Positions 1-8,889 of a stretch of 33,787 nt of DNA are shown here, one piece after another. A program made the position numbers and the translations under genes. Where the stretch lies: assembly GCA_903835325.1 (NCBI GenBank), contig CAILMU010000219.1, forward strand, positions 1-33,787, in the 5' to 3' direction. Position 1 is the stretch's first letter, and each line of letters opens with the position of its first letter. The stretch is from an uncultured Microcaldota archaeon. GTDB taxonomy: Archaea > Micrarchaeota > Micrarchaeia > Anstonellales > Bilamarchaeaceae. The notes under the pieces are model-generated. The model saw only the letters and a program-made list of their open reading frames with translations, made no database searches and was not told the DNA's origin.

Positions 1-242
1 CCGCCATTTTTCAGCAGGATTTCACCCACCTTTTCGCGGCCCGCCTCCATCGAAAACCCGTAGCCTTCGGAATACGTGACCAGCGTCCCGCCGCTGAAAT
101 TCGCCCCACAGAACCTTTCGGCCATCGCTATCTGGTCCGCAGTCCTGGGCTTCGTTTGCAGGGGTTGAAGCAGGAATACGGCCTTCCCATCGCTCTTGAA
201 GCCAACGAGCCGTTCCTCCCCGAATTTTCCAATAGGGTTCAT
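1..242 (-). CDS. Unknown protein, N-terminal part only
   Basis: An open frame runs from an ATG at 242 (minus strand) off the left edge of the window, giving about 80 residues. It begins MNPIGKFGEERLVGFKSDG. An in-frame stop lies a few codons upstream, so this ATG is the only ATG start. The start is 21 bases after the stop of the TPR-like gene, so the two are probably one transcript. No transmembrane segment or signal peptide is visible, and no known family was recognised. The rest of the gene lies outside the window. Codon choice and composition match its neighbour, which supports it being real. Confidence 0.6.
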   Translation of the reverse strand, partial: MNPIGKFGEERLVGFKSDGKAVFLLQPLQTKPRTADQIAMAERFCGANFSGGTLVTYSEGYGFSMEAGREKVGEILLKNG

Positions 243-263
243 GATAAAACCTGTGTTATTGTC

Positions 264-986
264 TCACAAGCGAGTGCCTGCAGGCTTATCCTTCCTGTCA
301 GCTGCTTGAACGCCCGGCACAGGCCTCTTTGCGAAATCCTCCGGAAGCATTTCCCCGCTTTCCGCGCGGAGTTTCAGCGCCAAATCCGCAAGTGCGACCG
401 CCCTTCTCTCGAAAACGCCTTCACAGGAGTTTTTCTTGCTCCCAGCAAAACACTTTGCTTTCTGGTCTATGACCCTGAATGCGCCTATGGCTTCCTCCAA
501 TTTGCCCTTCTCGGCAAGTTCTGCCGCCTCCCTCAGCAAAGAGGCCAGCTCAGATCCGAGTATTTGCATTATCGATTTCCTGTCGGATTCATTTTGAGCC
601 GCACCAAGAACCTTACCGAGAACATCCCTCCCTTCCGTTTCACAAACAATCTGCTTTGCAAAATTTATGGCTTCCGTAAATTTTCCTGCCTTGGCATGGC
701 CCAGGGCCAGCACAGAGAGCTTCCAGTCATCCCTCTTTCTTTGCTCCCGGGTAGGGCCAGCTCCTGCAGATTCATTCCGATCAAAAACGCGCGTGAGTTG
801 TATCTCCCACTCATACATCACATAGGCAGCCGTTTCCAGGGTGTGCATGGCCTCCGGGAAAAGGCCTGCCCTTATCTGCTCTTCTGCGACGAAGCCCATG
901 TAATAATGCCGAGCGCCATCGGGGCAGTCTTTTCTAATGTCTGAAATCAGCTCATCAAACGCAGTTGGGATATCATCCAGTTCCAT
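264..986 (-). CDS. TPR-like repeat protein, hypothetical
   Basis: A 240-residue soluble protein made almost entirely of amphipathic helices. Several pairs follow the tetratricopeptide pattern (A/G at the helix-packing positions, for example around residues 40-60, 95-115 and 135-160: LGHAKAGKFTEAINFAKQ and LAEKGKLEEAIGAF). TPR folds mediate protein-protein contacts, and no partner can be named. The start ATG at 986 follows GTGAT, which matches part of the anti-Shine-Dalgarno complement, and a TATA-like element lies at 1002-1014. The C-terminal 40 residues are charged and probably disordered. It heads a minus-strand unit with the truncated gene at 1-242 and is transcribed away from the 16S rRNA gene. 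The TPR assignment is by pattern only. Confidence 0.65.
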   Translation of the reverse strand: MELDDIPTAFDELISDIRKDCPDGARHYYMGFVAEEQIRAGLFPEAMHTLETAAYVMYEWEIQLTRVFDRNESAGAGPTREQRKRDDWKLSVLALGHAKAGKFTEAINFAKQIVCETEGRDVLGKVLGAAQNESDRKSIMQILGSELASLLREAAELAEKGKLEEAIGAFRVIDQKAKCFAGSKKNSCEGVFERRAVALADLALKLRAESGEMLPEDFAKRPVPGVQAADRKDKPAGTRL

Positions 987-1001
987 GTCATCACTATTGT
1001 G

Positions 1002-1033
1002 TTATTATTTATGTGTTAAGGTGCTTATAAATA
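1002..1033. promoter_or_regulatory. AT-rich promoter region for the TPR-like gene
   Basis: Two AT-rich TATA-like elements: GTTATTATTTATG at 1002-1014, whose minus-strand reading is about 22 bases before the ATG at 986, and CTTATAAATATTT at about 1023-1035, which is nearly symmetrical and could act in either direction. Assignment is by position only. Confidence 0.4.
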
Positions 1034-1102
1034 TTTGCATCATAGAATGCGCCAGATTAGAAAACAATTTTGCACGCGCGCGTTCGGAAACCCCTCCAAA
1101 AC

Positions 1103-1112
1103 CTTTAAAAAC
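1103..1112 (+). promoter_or_regulatory. Putative 16S rRNA promoter (TATA box)
   Basis: CTTTAAAAAC preceded by purine-rich sequence looks like a BRE/TATA pair. It lies about 180 bases before the mature 16S 5' end and upstream of the processing-stem arm, so transcription from it would include the leader needed for stem formation. Confidence 0.5.
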
Positions 1113-1191
1113 AGATAGCCGCCTATCTATACCTTACCCATTAGTTTTAATGGGCATTTTCTATGAATGGAAACTTGTTCTTTACAAGTTC

Positions 1192-1204
1192 GACTCACGC
1201 TTCA
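1192..1204 (+). other. 5' arm of 16S rRNA processing stem
   Basis: GACTCACGCTTCA is perfectly complementary (13 bp) to TGAAGCGTGAGTC at 2856-2868, on the other side of the 16S gene. Archaeal pre-16S rRNA forms such a flanking helix, cut at a bulge-helix-bulge by the splicing endonuclease. I did not resolve an exact bulge-helix-bulge here. Confidence 0.75.
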
Positions 1205-1284
1205 AAGGTCAAGAAAGGGGAATAAATTGAACTAGCTTACCCGCTAGTAAAGTAATTCCTTGAAAATACAGGTACTCCAAAATC

Positions 1285-2778
<1,494 letters not shown>

Positions 2779-2855
2779 AAATATTTACGATACACACTCG
2801 TGGATATTTGATGCAGACGTGTGCGAGAGAATACATTGCATGTTTTAACTCTAGA

Positions 2856-2868
2856 TGAAGCGTGAGTC
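2856..2868 (+). other. 3' arm of 16S rRNA processing stem
   Basis: TGAAGCGTGAGTC pairs with 1192-1204. The 11-base string GATGAAGCGTG occurs at 2855-2865 and again at 2907-2917, so a second, weaker 3' partner (9 bp) exists 50 bases downstream. A T-rich run (TCTCTTTATTTTAC) follows the first arm and may contribute to termination. Confidence 0.7.
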
Positions 2869-2882
2869 TCTTTATTTTACTA

Positions 2883-2896
2883 CAGCGCGAGCGCTG
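2883..2896 (+). terminator. Short hairpin in the 16S 3' flank
   Basis: CAGCGC-GA-GCGCTG is a perfect 6-bp inverted repeat, sitting just after a T-rich stretch (2869-2879). Archaeal termination mostly relies on T-runs, so the T-rich stretch is the better candidate and the hairpin may only mark the transcript end. Function is inferred. Confidence 0.3.
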
Positions 2897-2982
2897 GATC
2901 CAGCTTGATGAAGCGTGGATTATCATTTTCTCGTGCATCCTCGCTGTCTCATTTTTATTCATTGCGCTACATATCTATTTGC

Positions 2983-3900
2983 ATGTCTACTAAACCCTTA
3001 GAAGTCGTGCAAGTCAAGGATTCCAAGAGGGCGGTCCATCTTGTCGCCGAGCATATCTGCGGGAGCCGGATTCGGTTCGAGAAACTTTTCGAGCGGCAGA
3101 ATATGCTGATAACGCCCCATCCCAGATATTCCACAATAAACGAATTCAAGCAGAAATTGGAACCGGATTGCTGGAATTGCCTGTCAGATAGCTATGATTA
3201 CGGCCATCGGATCCCAGTATTCACCCATTATAACGGCGGAATGCTGTCAGCGCCAAAACGCCTCGAAGAATGCCGGGAAGCGCTTGCCGGGATCGTCCCG
3301 ACCGTAGAAATGGAGACTGACGATGGAATCAAGTTCTCATTCGCCCTGAGCCAGGGTTGCCGCACCGGCTGGGGGATTATGGAAGAGCGAAAGTTCATGG
3401 ATACCAGTGCAACCCGATATGGAGGCCGACCGCGTGAATCCTCGTATTTCATCATCAATCCGTCTACCAAAGATGCCAACGATGCCCACCCGTTCGTTTT
3501 TCCCGATCCTAAAATCATCCCCGTAACCATGCGCGGGAAGTTCTCGTTCAGTTTCGGGACATCAGGAGGTAGCAGTTCTGATGAATTCTGGAAGGCGGCT
3601 CAGATGGAGCCTCTTCCGGTAAGAGGCGTTGCGTTGACGAACCGGGAAGAATCCGATGGAGTGATAACTAGAAGCGCCGATTATCTTGAATTCACTTTCA
3701 AGGCCAAAGAACAGCCCACCAGATCGGTTATCGATATGAGGTATTTCTCGCTCAACCTGGATCTGGGAGAGTTTTCCTCGGGGGTAGAGTCGTTCTTCTG
3801 GATTGACATGATAGCCAAAGACGGTTTCACGACGAGATTCATGATAGATAACGGCTTCCCGGGGCTATTATTCCCGAATCATTTCAAAACGCCGTTTTGA
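2983..3900 (+). CDS. Hypothetical protein, 305 aa
   Basis: Soluble protein, no signal peptide or membrane helix, unrecognised family. The open frame extends upstream to 2905, but the ATG at 2983 (MSTKPLEVVQVKDSK) is preferred: an AT-rich TATA-like element (TTTTTATTC, about 2952-2960) lies about 25-30 bases before it, and the extra 26 residues would overlap the 16S 3' flank. The N-terminal third has basic patches and one CxxC pair (CWNC, about residues 64-67). The rest is beta-rich with many aromatic residues, suggesting a beta-sandwich or barrel. A second CxxC is missing, so an ordinary zinc ribbon is unlikely. It stands alone between the rRNA gene and the convergent HTH gene. Coding is well supported by length and codon pattern; function is unknown. 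Confidence 0.7.
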   Translation: MSTKPLEVVQVKDSKRAVHLVAEHICGSRIRFEKLFERQNMLITPHPRYSTINEFKQKLEPDCWNCLSDSYDYGHRIPVFTHYNGGMLSAPKRLEECREALAGIVPTVEMETDDGIKFSFALSQGCRTGWGIMEERKFMDTSATRYGGRPRESSYFIINPSTKDANDAHPFVFPDPKIIPVTMRGKFSFSFGTSGGSSSDEFWKAAQMEPLPVRGVALTNREESDGVITRSADYLEFTFKAKEQPTRSVIDMRYFSLNLDLGEFSSGVESFFWIDMIAKDGFTTRFMIDNGFPGLLFPNHFKTPF

Positions 3901-3932
3901 TCTAAAAATTCCAAAAAAATAGAAAAAAATTT

Positions 3933-4019
3933 TCATCCCCCGAATCCCGGTTCGACCGGTTCTTCTGGGGGTCCGAGCGGTTCGCTCGTGTCGAATCCAT
4001 CCAGCAATGGCATTTTCAT
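3933..4019 (-). CDS. 28-residue acidic proline-rich peptide, coupled to HTH gene
   Basis: A short minus-strand frame starts at an ATG (4017-4019) overlapping the TGA of the HTH gene in the ATGA arrangement typical of translationally coupled genes, and stops at 3933-3935. It encodes MKMPLLDGFDTSEPLGPPEE followed by eight more residues ending in FGG. It is acidic and rich in Pro and Gly. It may be a true small partner protein, or the original C-terminal tail of the regulator separated by a frameshift. An A-rich stretch follows on the plus strand at 3913-3929, which is a T-run on the minus strand and fits a terminator. Confidence 0.4.
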   Translation of the reverse strand: MKMPLLDGFDTSEPLGPPEEPVEPGFGG

Positions 4020-4312
4020 ATCAACAGCTCCAGGTTCGGATCCGTAAGCATCCGGTACACGCTCATGTGAGAGACGCCGACTATATCTGCGACCTGGCGC
4101 ATCGACATCTTCTCGAGGAAGTACAACCTTACCACTTCCGAGAGCCTCTGCTCATTGGCTCCCTTCCTGGGCCTGCCCTTCCTCTTCTTTGGGCTGGAGG
4201 CCGCCCTCTCCTTGAGGACGGCATCCTCCCCTTCCAGTTCATCATCCAGGCTGGAAAGGTCGTCCAGACCATCCAGCAACTCCATATCCTCTATATCGCT
4301 GCTCTCCGACAT
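4016..4312 (-). CDS. Helix-turn-helix DNA-binding protein, 98 aa
   Basis: Small transcription-factor-like protein. Residues 1-38 are acidic (MSESSDIEDMELLDGLDD). Residues about 42-52 hold a basic AT-hook-like patch (KKRKGRPRKG). Residues about 56-90 form a resolvase/Hin-type helix-turn-helix (LYFLEKMSMRQVADIVGVS, then MSVYRML), the fold that reads DNA in recombinases and sigma-like regulators. No catalytic recombinase domain is present. The frame also opens at a GTG at 4324, but GGTGA lies five bases before the ATG at 4312 and matches the 16S anti-Shine-Dalgarno, so that start is chosen. It is isolated, convergent with the orphan gene at 2983, and followed by an overlapping 28-residue ORF. 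Target genes cannot be inferred. Confidence 0.75.
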   Translation of the reverse strand: MSESSDIEDMELLDGLDDLSSLDDELEGEDAVLKERAASSPKKRKGRPRKGANEQRLSEVVRLYFLEKMSMRQVADIVGVSHMSVYRMLTDPNLELLI

Positions 4313-4703
4313 CTTTTTCACCACTTTTTATCGGGGCCAATGTTGACCCCCTAAGATGCAGGTTTTTGGTGAATGCCGCAAAAACACGTTATATGGCGGC
4401 GCAATCGCTCAACATATTATTTTCATGCCGGAGGAGCGTCGGGTGTCACGGGTTTTTAGCCCCCTTTTCTCTTCCAGAACTCAATGCCACCTGATGGCGA
4501 AGGTGTAGTGCATCTTATAACAATTAGGCGTCGGCGTCTTTGCAATTGCGGCCGTTCTGCTTTCCATAGTGCTACACCTCCATGAATTTTTAGACATGAA
4601 CGCGCAAGACTTATATTTAAAGGTATGTATCAGAAACCTCCATTCCCGAGGCGCGGAAGCATTTAAATCTATGGCAAACAAGTGATATCCATCCCAAAAT
4701 ATT
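4313..4703. other. Intergenic region, 390 bases, no convincing gene
   Basis: No supported coding frame; open frames on the minus strand at 4481-5150 are antisense to the gene at 4704 and lack gene-like composition. It holds a minus-strand TATA candidate (CGTTATATGG read on plus, about 4388) for the HTH gene, and plus-strand TATA candidates at 4611-4620 (TTATATTTAA) and 4661-4670 (ATTTAAATCT). A long-range inverted repeat (GGTGTAG at 4502-4508, CTACACC at 4572-4578) encloses 63 bases and could belong to an RNA, but support is weak. Confidence 0.5.
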
Positions 4704-5138
4704 ATGACGAAGGTGACTGTTTTGGCTGAAAAAAAGGCCCAGAAGACGGATTCGGCTCCGGCGCAAAAGAAAGAGAAACAGGCGCCATACAAGCTGACCG
4801 AGCATGTGCGCCGGCTCTGGATAAGGATACGGAACCTCTGGGGCTTCAGCAACGAAGCGTTCTACAACGCGCTCACGGATTTGAAGGACGAGGATGCCAA
4901 TCTGCTCTACGACCTGGTGAAGCTGGCGCTTTTCCGCAATAGCTGGGCCCAGATAGTCCAAGAGAACCCGGCCCTCCATACCCTGATAGGAAGCGAAGAG
5001 GATTATTTCTGCATGATAGACACATACCAGAAGCTGTCCTGGAAGCTTAACCGCAGAGAAGAGTACCCGAAAGACAAGAAGCTTGCCGTCGGCATGAAGG
5101 GAAGGATCGGGCGCCTCATGCCCGATTTCAGTCTCTAG
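4704..5138 (+). CDS. Lysine-rich hypothetical protein, 144 aa, upstream of gltX
   Basis: Soluble, basic protein of unknown family. Residues 1-33 are Lys/Ala-rich and look disordered, as in nucleic-acid-binding tails. Residues 35-130 are predicted helical with several Trp and Tyr (VRRLWIRIRNLWGFSNEAFY). A TATA box at 4661-4670 places the transcript start close to the ATG at 4704, so the leader is very short. It ends 35 bases before gltX and is probably cotranscribed with it. That pairing and the basic tail make an RNA- or ribosome-associated role possible, but this is inference only. No catalytic motif or signal peptide is seen. Confidence 0.7.
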   Translation: MTKVTVLAEKKAQKTDSAPAQKKEKQAPYKLTEHVRRLWIRIRNLWGFSNEAFYNALTDLKDEDANLLYDLVKLALFRNSWAQIVQENPALHTLIGSEEDYFCMIDTYQKLSWKLNRREEYPKDKKLAVGMKGRIGRLMPDFSL

Positions 5139-5173
5139 GGTATTACGCAATAACGCGCATCGATGTGATTTCT

Positions 5174-6877
5174 ATGTCCGATCTTGGCTCTATCATCAGG
5201 AAGCATGTCCTCAAGAACGCCTTCGAGTATGGGAAGGCGAATCCAGGCTCCGTAGTCGGAAAGGTTATCGGCGAATACCCGGATGCGAAGTCGGATATGA
5301 AAACGACGATGGCGAAGATAAACAGCGAGGTCGCTTCCATCAACAAGCTTTCCAAAGCCGAGATCGAGAAAGAGATGTCGGGATTCGAATACGCGAAAAA
5401 AGAGGAAGAATCGAAGGGTATCACGGTACCTGACGCGGTTGATGGCGCGGTCATAGTGAGATATCCGCCAGAGCCTAATGGCTGGCCGCATATCGGCCAC
5501 GCGAAGGCCTTCTGCCTCTCCTCGGAGATAGCGAAAACATATCATGGGAAAATCATCCTGCGATGGGATGACACGAACCCGGAAGCCGAAAAACCAGAAT
5601 TCCTGGTTGCGATAAGGGACGGCATAAAATGGCTGGGCCTCGGATGGGATGAAGAGGTCTACTGCAGCGATTATATCCCCCAGATGTACAAGCTGTGCCA
5701 AAAGCTTCTGGCCCAGGGGGACGCGTATGTCTGCTCGTGTCCGCAGGAAGAGATAGCAAAAAGCCGTGAAAGGATGGAGCGCTGCGCCCACGGGTCGGCG
5801 ACGAGCCAAGAGAATCTTGATTCCTGGAAAAGGATGCTGGAAGGGAAGTTATCCGAAGGCGAAGCCACCGTCAGATTGACCGGGGATATGGAATCCCAGA
5901 ACACCGTCATGCGCGACCCGACCATATTCAGGATAATAACAACACCGCACTACAGGCAGGGGAAGAAATACCGGGTCTGGCCGACCTATGATTTCCAGGG
6001 TGCAGTGATGGATTCTATCCTCGGGATAACTCATCCGATACGCTCAAAGGAATATGAATTGAGGGATGAGGCATACATATTCCTTCTCGAGAAACTCAAG
6101 CTCCGCGTCCCACGCATGATTACAATCTCGCGTTTGGCTATCAAAAACGCTCCGATTTCCAAACGGCTCCTGCGCCCTTTCGTCGAGAGCGGCAAACTGA
6201 TGGGATGGAATGACCCGCGCCTTCCGACTTTGGCTGGCCTGGAGCGAAGAGGGATACTCCCGGACGCCATCCGCGCTTTCGTGCTTTCTTTCGGCATATC
6301 GAAAGTGGAGAGCGAGCCGACCTGGGAGGCATTGCTTGCCCAGAATAGGAAATTGCTTGATCCTATATCGCAGCATTACTTCTTCGTCGCTGAGCCAGCG
6401 CATCTGGAAGTCAAAGGATTGGAGAGCAAAACAATCCAGCTCAAGAAGCACCCGAAAAAGGACATGGGGATGCGGTCCATCGACGCGGATAGCATGCTCC
6501 TGATAGCCGGTTCCGATGCCAAACAACTCAAGAGTGGCGAGGTTTTCCGCCTGAAGGATCTCTGCAATGTCAAACTCGGCGTGCGCGGCGATAGACCGAA
6601 TGGCTTTTCCGGCGAAGTACTCAATGACGAGATGGTCGAGAAGAAGATACAATGGGTGAGCGAGAAAAGCTCCATCGATTGCGAAGTTTTGGTGCCGAAG
6701 GATTTGCTTGATGGAAGCGGGCATTTCGATGATAAAAGCCTCGAAATCATCAAAGGAAGATGCGAGCGCTCATGCATTGATTTGGAACAGGGGACGATAA
6801 TCCAGTTCGAGAGGTTCGGCTATTGCAGGCTGGACAAGAAATCAAAGGGCAAGCTGACATTCATCTTCAGCTGCTGA
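5174..6877 (+). CDS. gltX: Glutamyl-tRNA synthetase, archaeal type
   Basis: Charges tRNA-Glu with glutamate, using ATP, in the cytoplasm. The 567-residue length fits archaeal/eukaryotic-type class Ic enzymes. The N-terminal ~90 residues form the helical extension typical of archaeal GluRS. The ATP-binding HIGH motif is at 106-109 (PPEPNGWPHIGHAKAF), followed by the amino-acid pocket (LRWDDTNPE, 129-137) and the KMSKS-loop equivalent ISKR at 328-331 (the usual archaeal form). The C-terminal half is the beta-barrel anticodon-binding domain shared with GlnRS, not the bacterial helical one. Archaeal enzymes of this type often also glutamylate tRNA-Gln for later amidation; no amidotransferase is in the window. 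The open frame begins at a GTG at 5165, but that GTGAT is better read as the ribosome-binding site of the ATG at 5174. Confidence 0.95.
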   Translation: MSDLGSIIRKHVLKNAFEYGKANPGSVVGKVIGEYPDAKSDMKTTMAKINSEVASINKLSKAEIEKEMSGFEYAKKEEESKGITVPDAVDGAVIVRYPPEPNGWPHIGHAKAFCLSSEIAKTYHGKIILRWDDTNPEAEKPEFLVAIRDGIKWLGLGWDEEVYCSDYIPQMYKLCQKLLAQGDAYVCSCPQEEIAKSRERMERCAHGSATSQENLDSWKRMLEGKLSEGEATVRLTGDMESQNTVMRDPTIFRIITTPHYRQGKKYRVWPTYDFQGAVMDSILGITHPIRSKEYELRDEAYIFLLEKLKLRVPRMITISRLAIKNAPISKRLLRPFVESGKLMGWNDPRLPTLAGLERRGILPDAIRAFVLSFGISKVESEPTWEALLAQNRKLLDPISQHYFFVAEPAHLEVKGLESKTIQLKKHPKKDMGMRSIDADSMLLIAGSDAKQLKSGEVFRLKDLCNVKLGVRGDRPNGFSGEVLNDEMVEKKIQWVSEKSSIDCEVLVPKDLLDGSGHFDDKSLEIIKGRCERSCIDLEQGTIIQFERFGYCRLDKKSKGKLTFIFSC

Positions 6878-6903
6878 ACTCATATAATTTTGCGGTGGGG
6901 ATT

Positions 6904-7467
6904 ATGCTTCTAGAATCGCAGAAAAAAGAGATACTGGACTTCGCAAGGAGCCAGGTTTCCGGGAACGACGCGCTTCATCGGATGGAGCACCTGGAGGAGA
7001 CGGCCAGGGAGGCCCTCAAACTCGCCGAGGGAGAGAGCGGGGATCCGGATGTCGTTTGGGCCGCTGCCATGCTCCATGATATCTGCAAGAGCAAGAACGG
7101 GGATCATGGTGCCGAGGGATCGAAGCTCGCACGGTTATTCCTATCCTCGATCAGGATATCGAAAGACATTACCGATAAAGCCTGCGATGCGATTTATTTC
7201 CACAACAAGGATTTCACTGATGGTCCGATAGAACGGAAGATACTTTGGGACGCTGATAAGCTGCCGATCATGCGGGCGGAAGGGTTCAAGGAAAGGATGC
7301 TGCCTTATTGGACCGCGAAGCTTGGGGAGAAAGAGGGGGTCAAGAAATCGATCGAAGAGTATCATTTCTACCGGTCGCGCTTCCATACCGGGACCGCGAA
7401 GAACGAGGTCGAGGCGAATTCGACGGCCATGCAAAGATGCATAAACAACCTGCCGCATGAGGAATGA
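6904..7467 (+). CDS. HD-domain phosphohydrolase, 187 aa
   Basis: Metal-dependent HD-superfamily hydrolase; such enzymes cleave phosphate esters in nucleotides or signalling molecules. Ligand residues are visible: His25/His29 (LHRMEHLEET), the HD pair His58-Asp59 (AAAMLHDICKS), a His near 68 (GDHGAEG), His100 (IYFHNKD) and Asp116/Asp118 (WDADKLPI). The layout resembles YedJ/uncharacterised archaeal HD proteins rather than RelA/SpoT or dGTPases, since no second domain is present. The frame opens earlier inside gltX, but the ATG at 6904, 26 bases after the gltX stop and preceded by GGTGGGG, gives the normal N-terminus. Probably in the gltX transcript. The substrate cannot be predicted. Confidence 0.85.
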   Translation: MLLESQKKEILDFARSQVSGNDALHRMEHLEETAREALKLAEGESGDPDVVWAAAMLHDICKSKNGDHGAEGSKLARLFLSSIRISKDITDKACDAIYFHNKDFTDGPIERKILWDADKLPIMRAEGFKERMLPYWTAKLGEKEGVKKSIEEYHFYRSRFHTGTAKNEVEANSTAMQRCINNLPHEE

Positions 7468-7541
7468 TTTGAAGCCGGTATGCTGGCCCGGAACGCAATC
7501 ATAAGATATGCCGCGACAAATTACTTGGGGGGTGTGTGAGG

Positions 7542-8072
7542 ATGGACCTGGTTTATAGGAAGATTGTCGAAGCTGCAAAGGTGCCGATAATCATCGGCAT
7601 CGTCGTCCAGCTGCTGCTGCTCATCGCCTTCGCAGCCCTGACGCAGATAACCGACAAAGCAGCATCGGATCTCATCACACTCGCCATCGTCGCATTCTCC
7701 TTCATTTTCTATCTCGTCCTGTTCATCTGGAGCGGCTATCGGGCTGTAAAACAGTTCGGATATGATATCATCAGCGCTGGAGTTGTCGGCGCAGCCGCAT
7801 ATCTCGGCATCGGCATCATTACATCGCTTCTCATCATAATATTCTTCATCGTTTTCGTGATTGCCAATCTTCTCGTTTTCGGAAGGGCTGGGAATGCTGG
7901 AGGTGGCTCTAGTAGCACGATCGCAGACCTTACGGGCGGTGCGTTTGGTATCGGCCTCCTTATCCTGGTCGCCCTGGCATGCATCTTGATATACCTTTTC
8001 GAGCTTGCAATAGGCGCTTGCATAAATTTCGCGGTCGGTTGCGCTGGCGGGTGGCTTGCGAGCAGGAAATGA
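7542..8072 (+). CDS. Four-helix membrane protein, first of a tandem paralogous pair
   Basis: 176-residue integral membrane protein with about four hydrophobic segments: residues 14-37, 45-65, 75-108 and 137-160. A Gly/Ser-rich loop (GRAGNAGGGSSST) separates segments three and four. The pattern WSGYRAVKQFGYDIISAG after helix two and the ending NFAVGCAGGWLASR recur in the next gene, showing that the two are paralogues. GTG at 7536 is also possible; ATG 7542 is chosen because GGGGGGTG lies just upstream. The short basic C-terminus and the absence of catalytic residues suggest a small transporter-like or structural membrane protein. Function unknown. Confidence 0.75.
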   Translation: MDLVYRKIVEAAKVPIIIGIVVQLLLLIAFAALTQITDKAASDLITLAIVAFSFIFYLVLFIWSGYRAVKQFGYDIISAGVVGAAAYLGIGIITSLLIIIFFIVFVIANLLVFGRAGNAGGGSSSTIADLTGGAFGIGLLILVALACILIYLFELAIGACINFAVGCAGGWLASRK

Positions 8073-8170
8073 GTGACCTGCCAGTACTATCGCGAGCCTG
8101 ATGCCGAAAAACGACTTTCATTTATAAATCTTCCATGGAAAACGCATTTGTAGGTAAAAGGTGACTATCG

Positions 8171-8707
8171 ATGGAACGGTTCGAGATACGAAACATACTG
8201 GGAGCGTCTGTGCTGCCTATCATCATCAGTATTGTCCTTGTCATCATATGGGTCGGTCTCGAGGTCGCCAGCTTCCTGATAGATTCAGGTCTGCACGACA
8301 CCCTGCAACTGATATCCAATATCTACATGTACGCCATGTTCCCGATTTACCTGGTCATCTATCTTTGGGCAGGTGCCAGAGCCGTGCGCAGATACCGCCA
8401 GGACGCCATAGGCGCCGGTATCGTATCCGCGTTCTCATATATCGTATCCGGCATATTCCACCTGATAATAACCTCGATTATCGGCCTCATGGTCGTTAAA
8501 CAATTCGTCGACATCCCAGGCTTCCATTCCACCGAATCCACGCTCGCCGCATCGCTTGTCGGGGATGTGGCAGGGACCAGCGGGGTCGGCATCTCTTTCC
8601 TCTGCGGGGCAGGGATCATAATCATGGGAGCGCTCGCCAATTTCGTGGTCGGTTCTTTCGGCGGCCTGCTAGCGACCGGACGCTCGGCTGCAGGGCGCTC
8701 GAGATGA
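8171..8707 (+). CDS. Four-helix membrane protein, second of a tandem paralogous pair
   Basis: 178-residue integral membrane protein, paralogous to the gene at 7542. Shared features are WAGARAVRRYRQDAIGAG after the second helix (WSGYRAVKQF in the first copy), a short Ser/Thr/Gly extracytoplasmic loop, and the ending NFVVGSFGGLLATGR. It has its own promoter: TTTATAAATC at 8121-8130 gives a leader of about 20 bases containing GGTGA at 8160-8164, six bases before the ATG. The second copy can therefore be expressed independently of the first. The two are clearly diverged, so the duplication is not recent. Function unknown. Confidence 0.75.
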   Translation: MERFEIRNILGASVLPIIISIVLVIIWVGLEVASFLIDSGLHDTLQLISNIYMYAMFPIYLVIYLWAGARAVRRYRQDAIGAGIVSAFSYIVSGIFHLIITSIIGLMVVKQFVDIPGFHSTESTLAASLVGDVAGTSGVGISFLCGAGIIIMGALANFVVGSFGGLLATGRSAAGRSR

Positions 8708-8756
8708 GATTTGTCAATAAAACACAAAATGTCCGAGTATCCTTCGTCGCCGCGGC

Positions 8757-8889
8757 ATCCATTTAAATTGATTGCGAGTTAAGAAGGGATGCTCGCTAGG
8801 ATTGGCGGGGAATTGAGGCGGAAATCGCAGTTATCCTTGGCATGAAATTATTTCATCCATGCCTTGTGCATGCCGCGACGGTGAGGCAA
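8757..8889 (+). promoter_or_regulatory. nrdJ promoter and long structured leader
   Basis: A TATA box (CATTTAAATTG, about 8759-8769) lies about 120 bases before the preferred nrdJ start, leaving a leader of roughly 100 bases, unusual in a window where most leaders are near zero. Within it GGCATG (8839-8844) can pair with either of two identical CATGCC copies (8858-8863 and 8869-8874), and ATGAAAT-T-ATTTCAT is a local palindrome (8842-8856). GGTGA at 8880-8884 is the ribosome-binding site for ATG 8890. No cobalamin-riboswitch B12-box was recognised. Confidence 0.5.

Noticed and set aside
156..944. Plus-strand open frame of 262 codons opposite the TPR-like gene
   Set aside because: It is the complement of two minus-strand genes with better composition, and its protein is rich in Arg/Cys/Pro with no domain.
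2779..2982. tRNA or 23S start downstream of 16S
   Set aside because: No cloverleaf-compatible T-arm or acceptor sequence and no conserved 23S 5' end are visible.
4502..4578. C/D-box or other small RNA in the gap before the 144-residue gene
   Set aside because: Only a 7-bp long-range pairing and no convincing C/D or H/ACA boxes.
4481..5809. Long open frames on the minus strand (4481-4852, 4617-5150, 5135-5809)
   Set aside because: Antisense to the 144-residue gene and gltX, with low-complexity or implausible composition, no start signals and no recognised motif; they are shadows of GC-rich coding on the other strand.
8757..8889. Cobalamin riboswitch upstream of nrdJ
   Set aside because: No B12-box or characteristic core was recognised; kept only as an uncharacterised structured leader.
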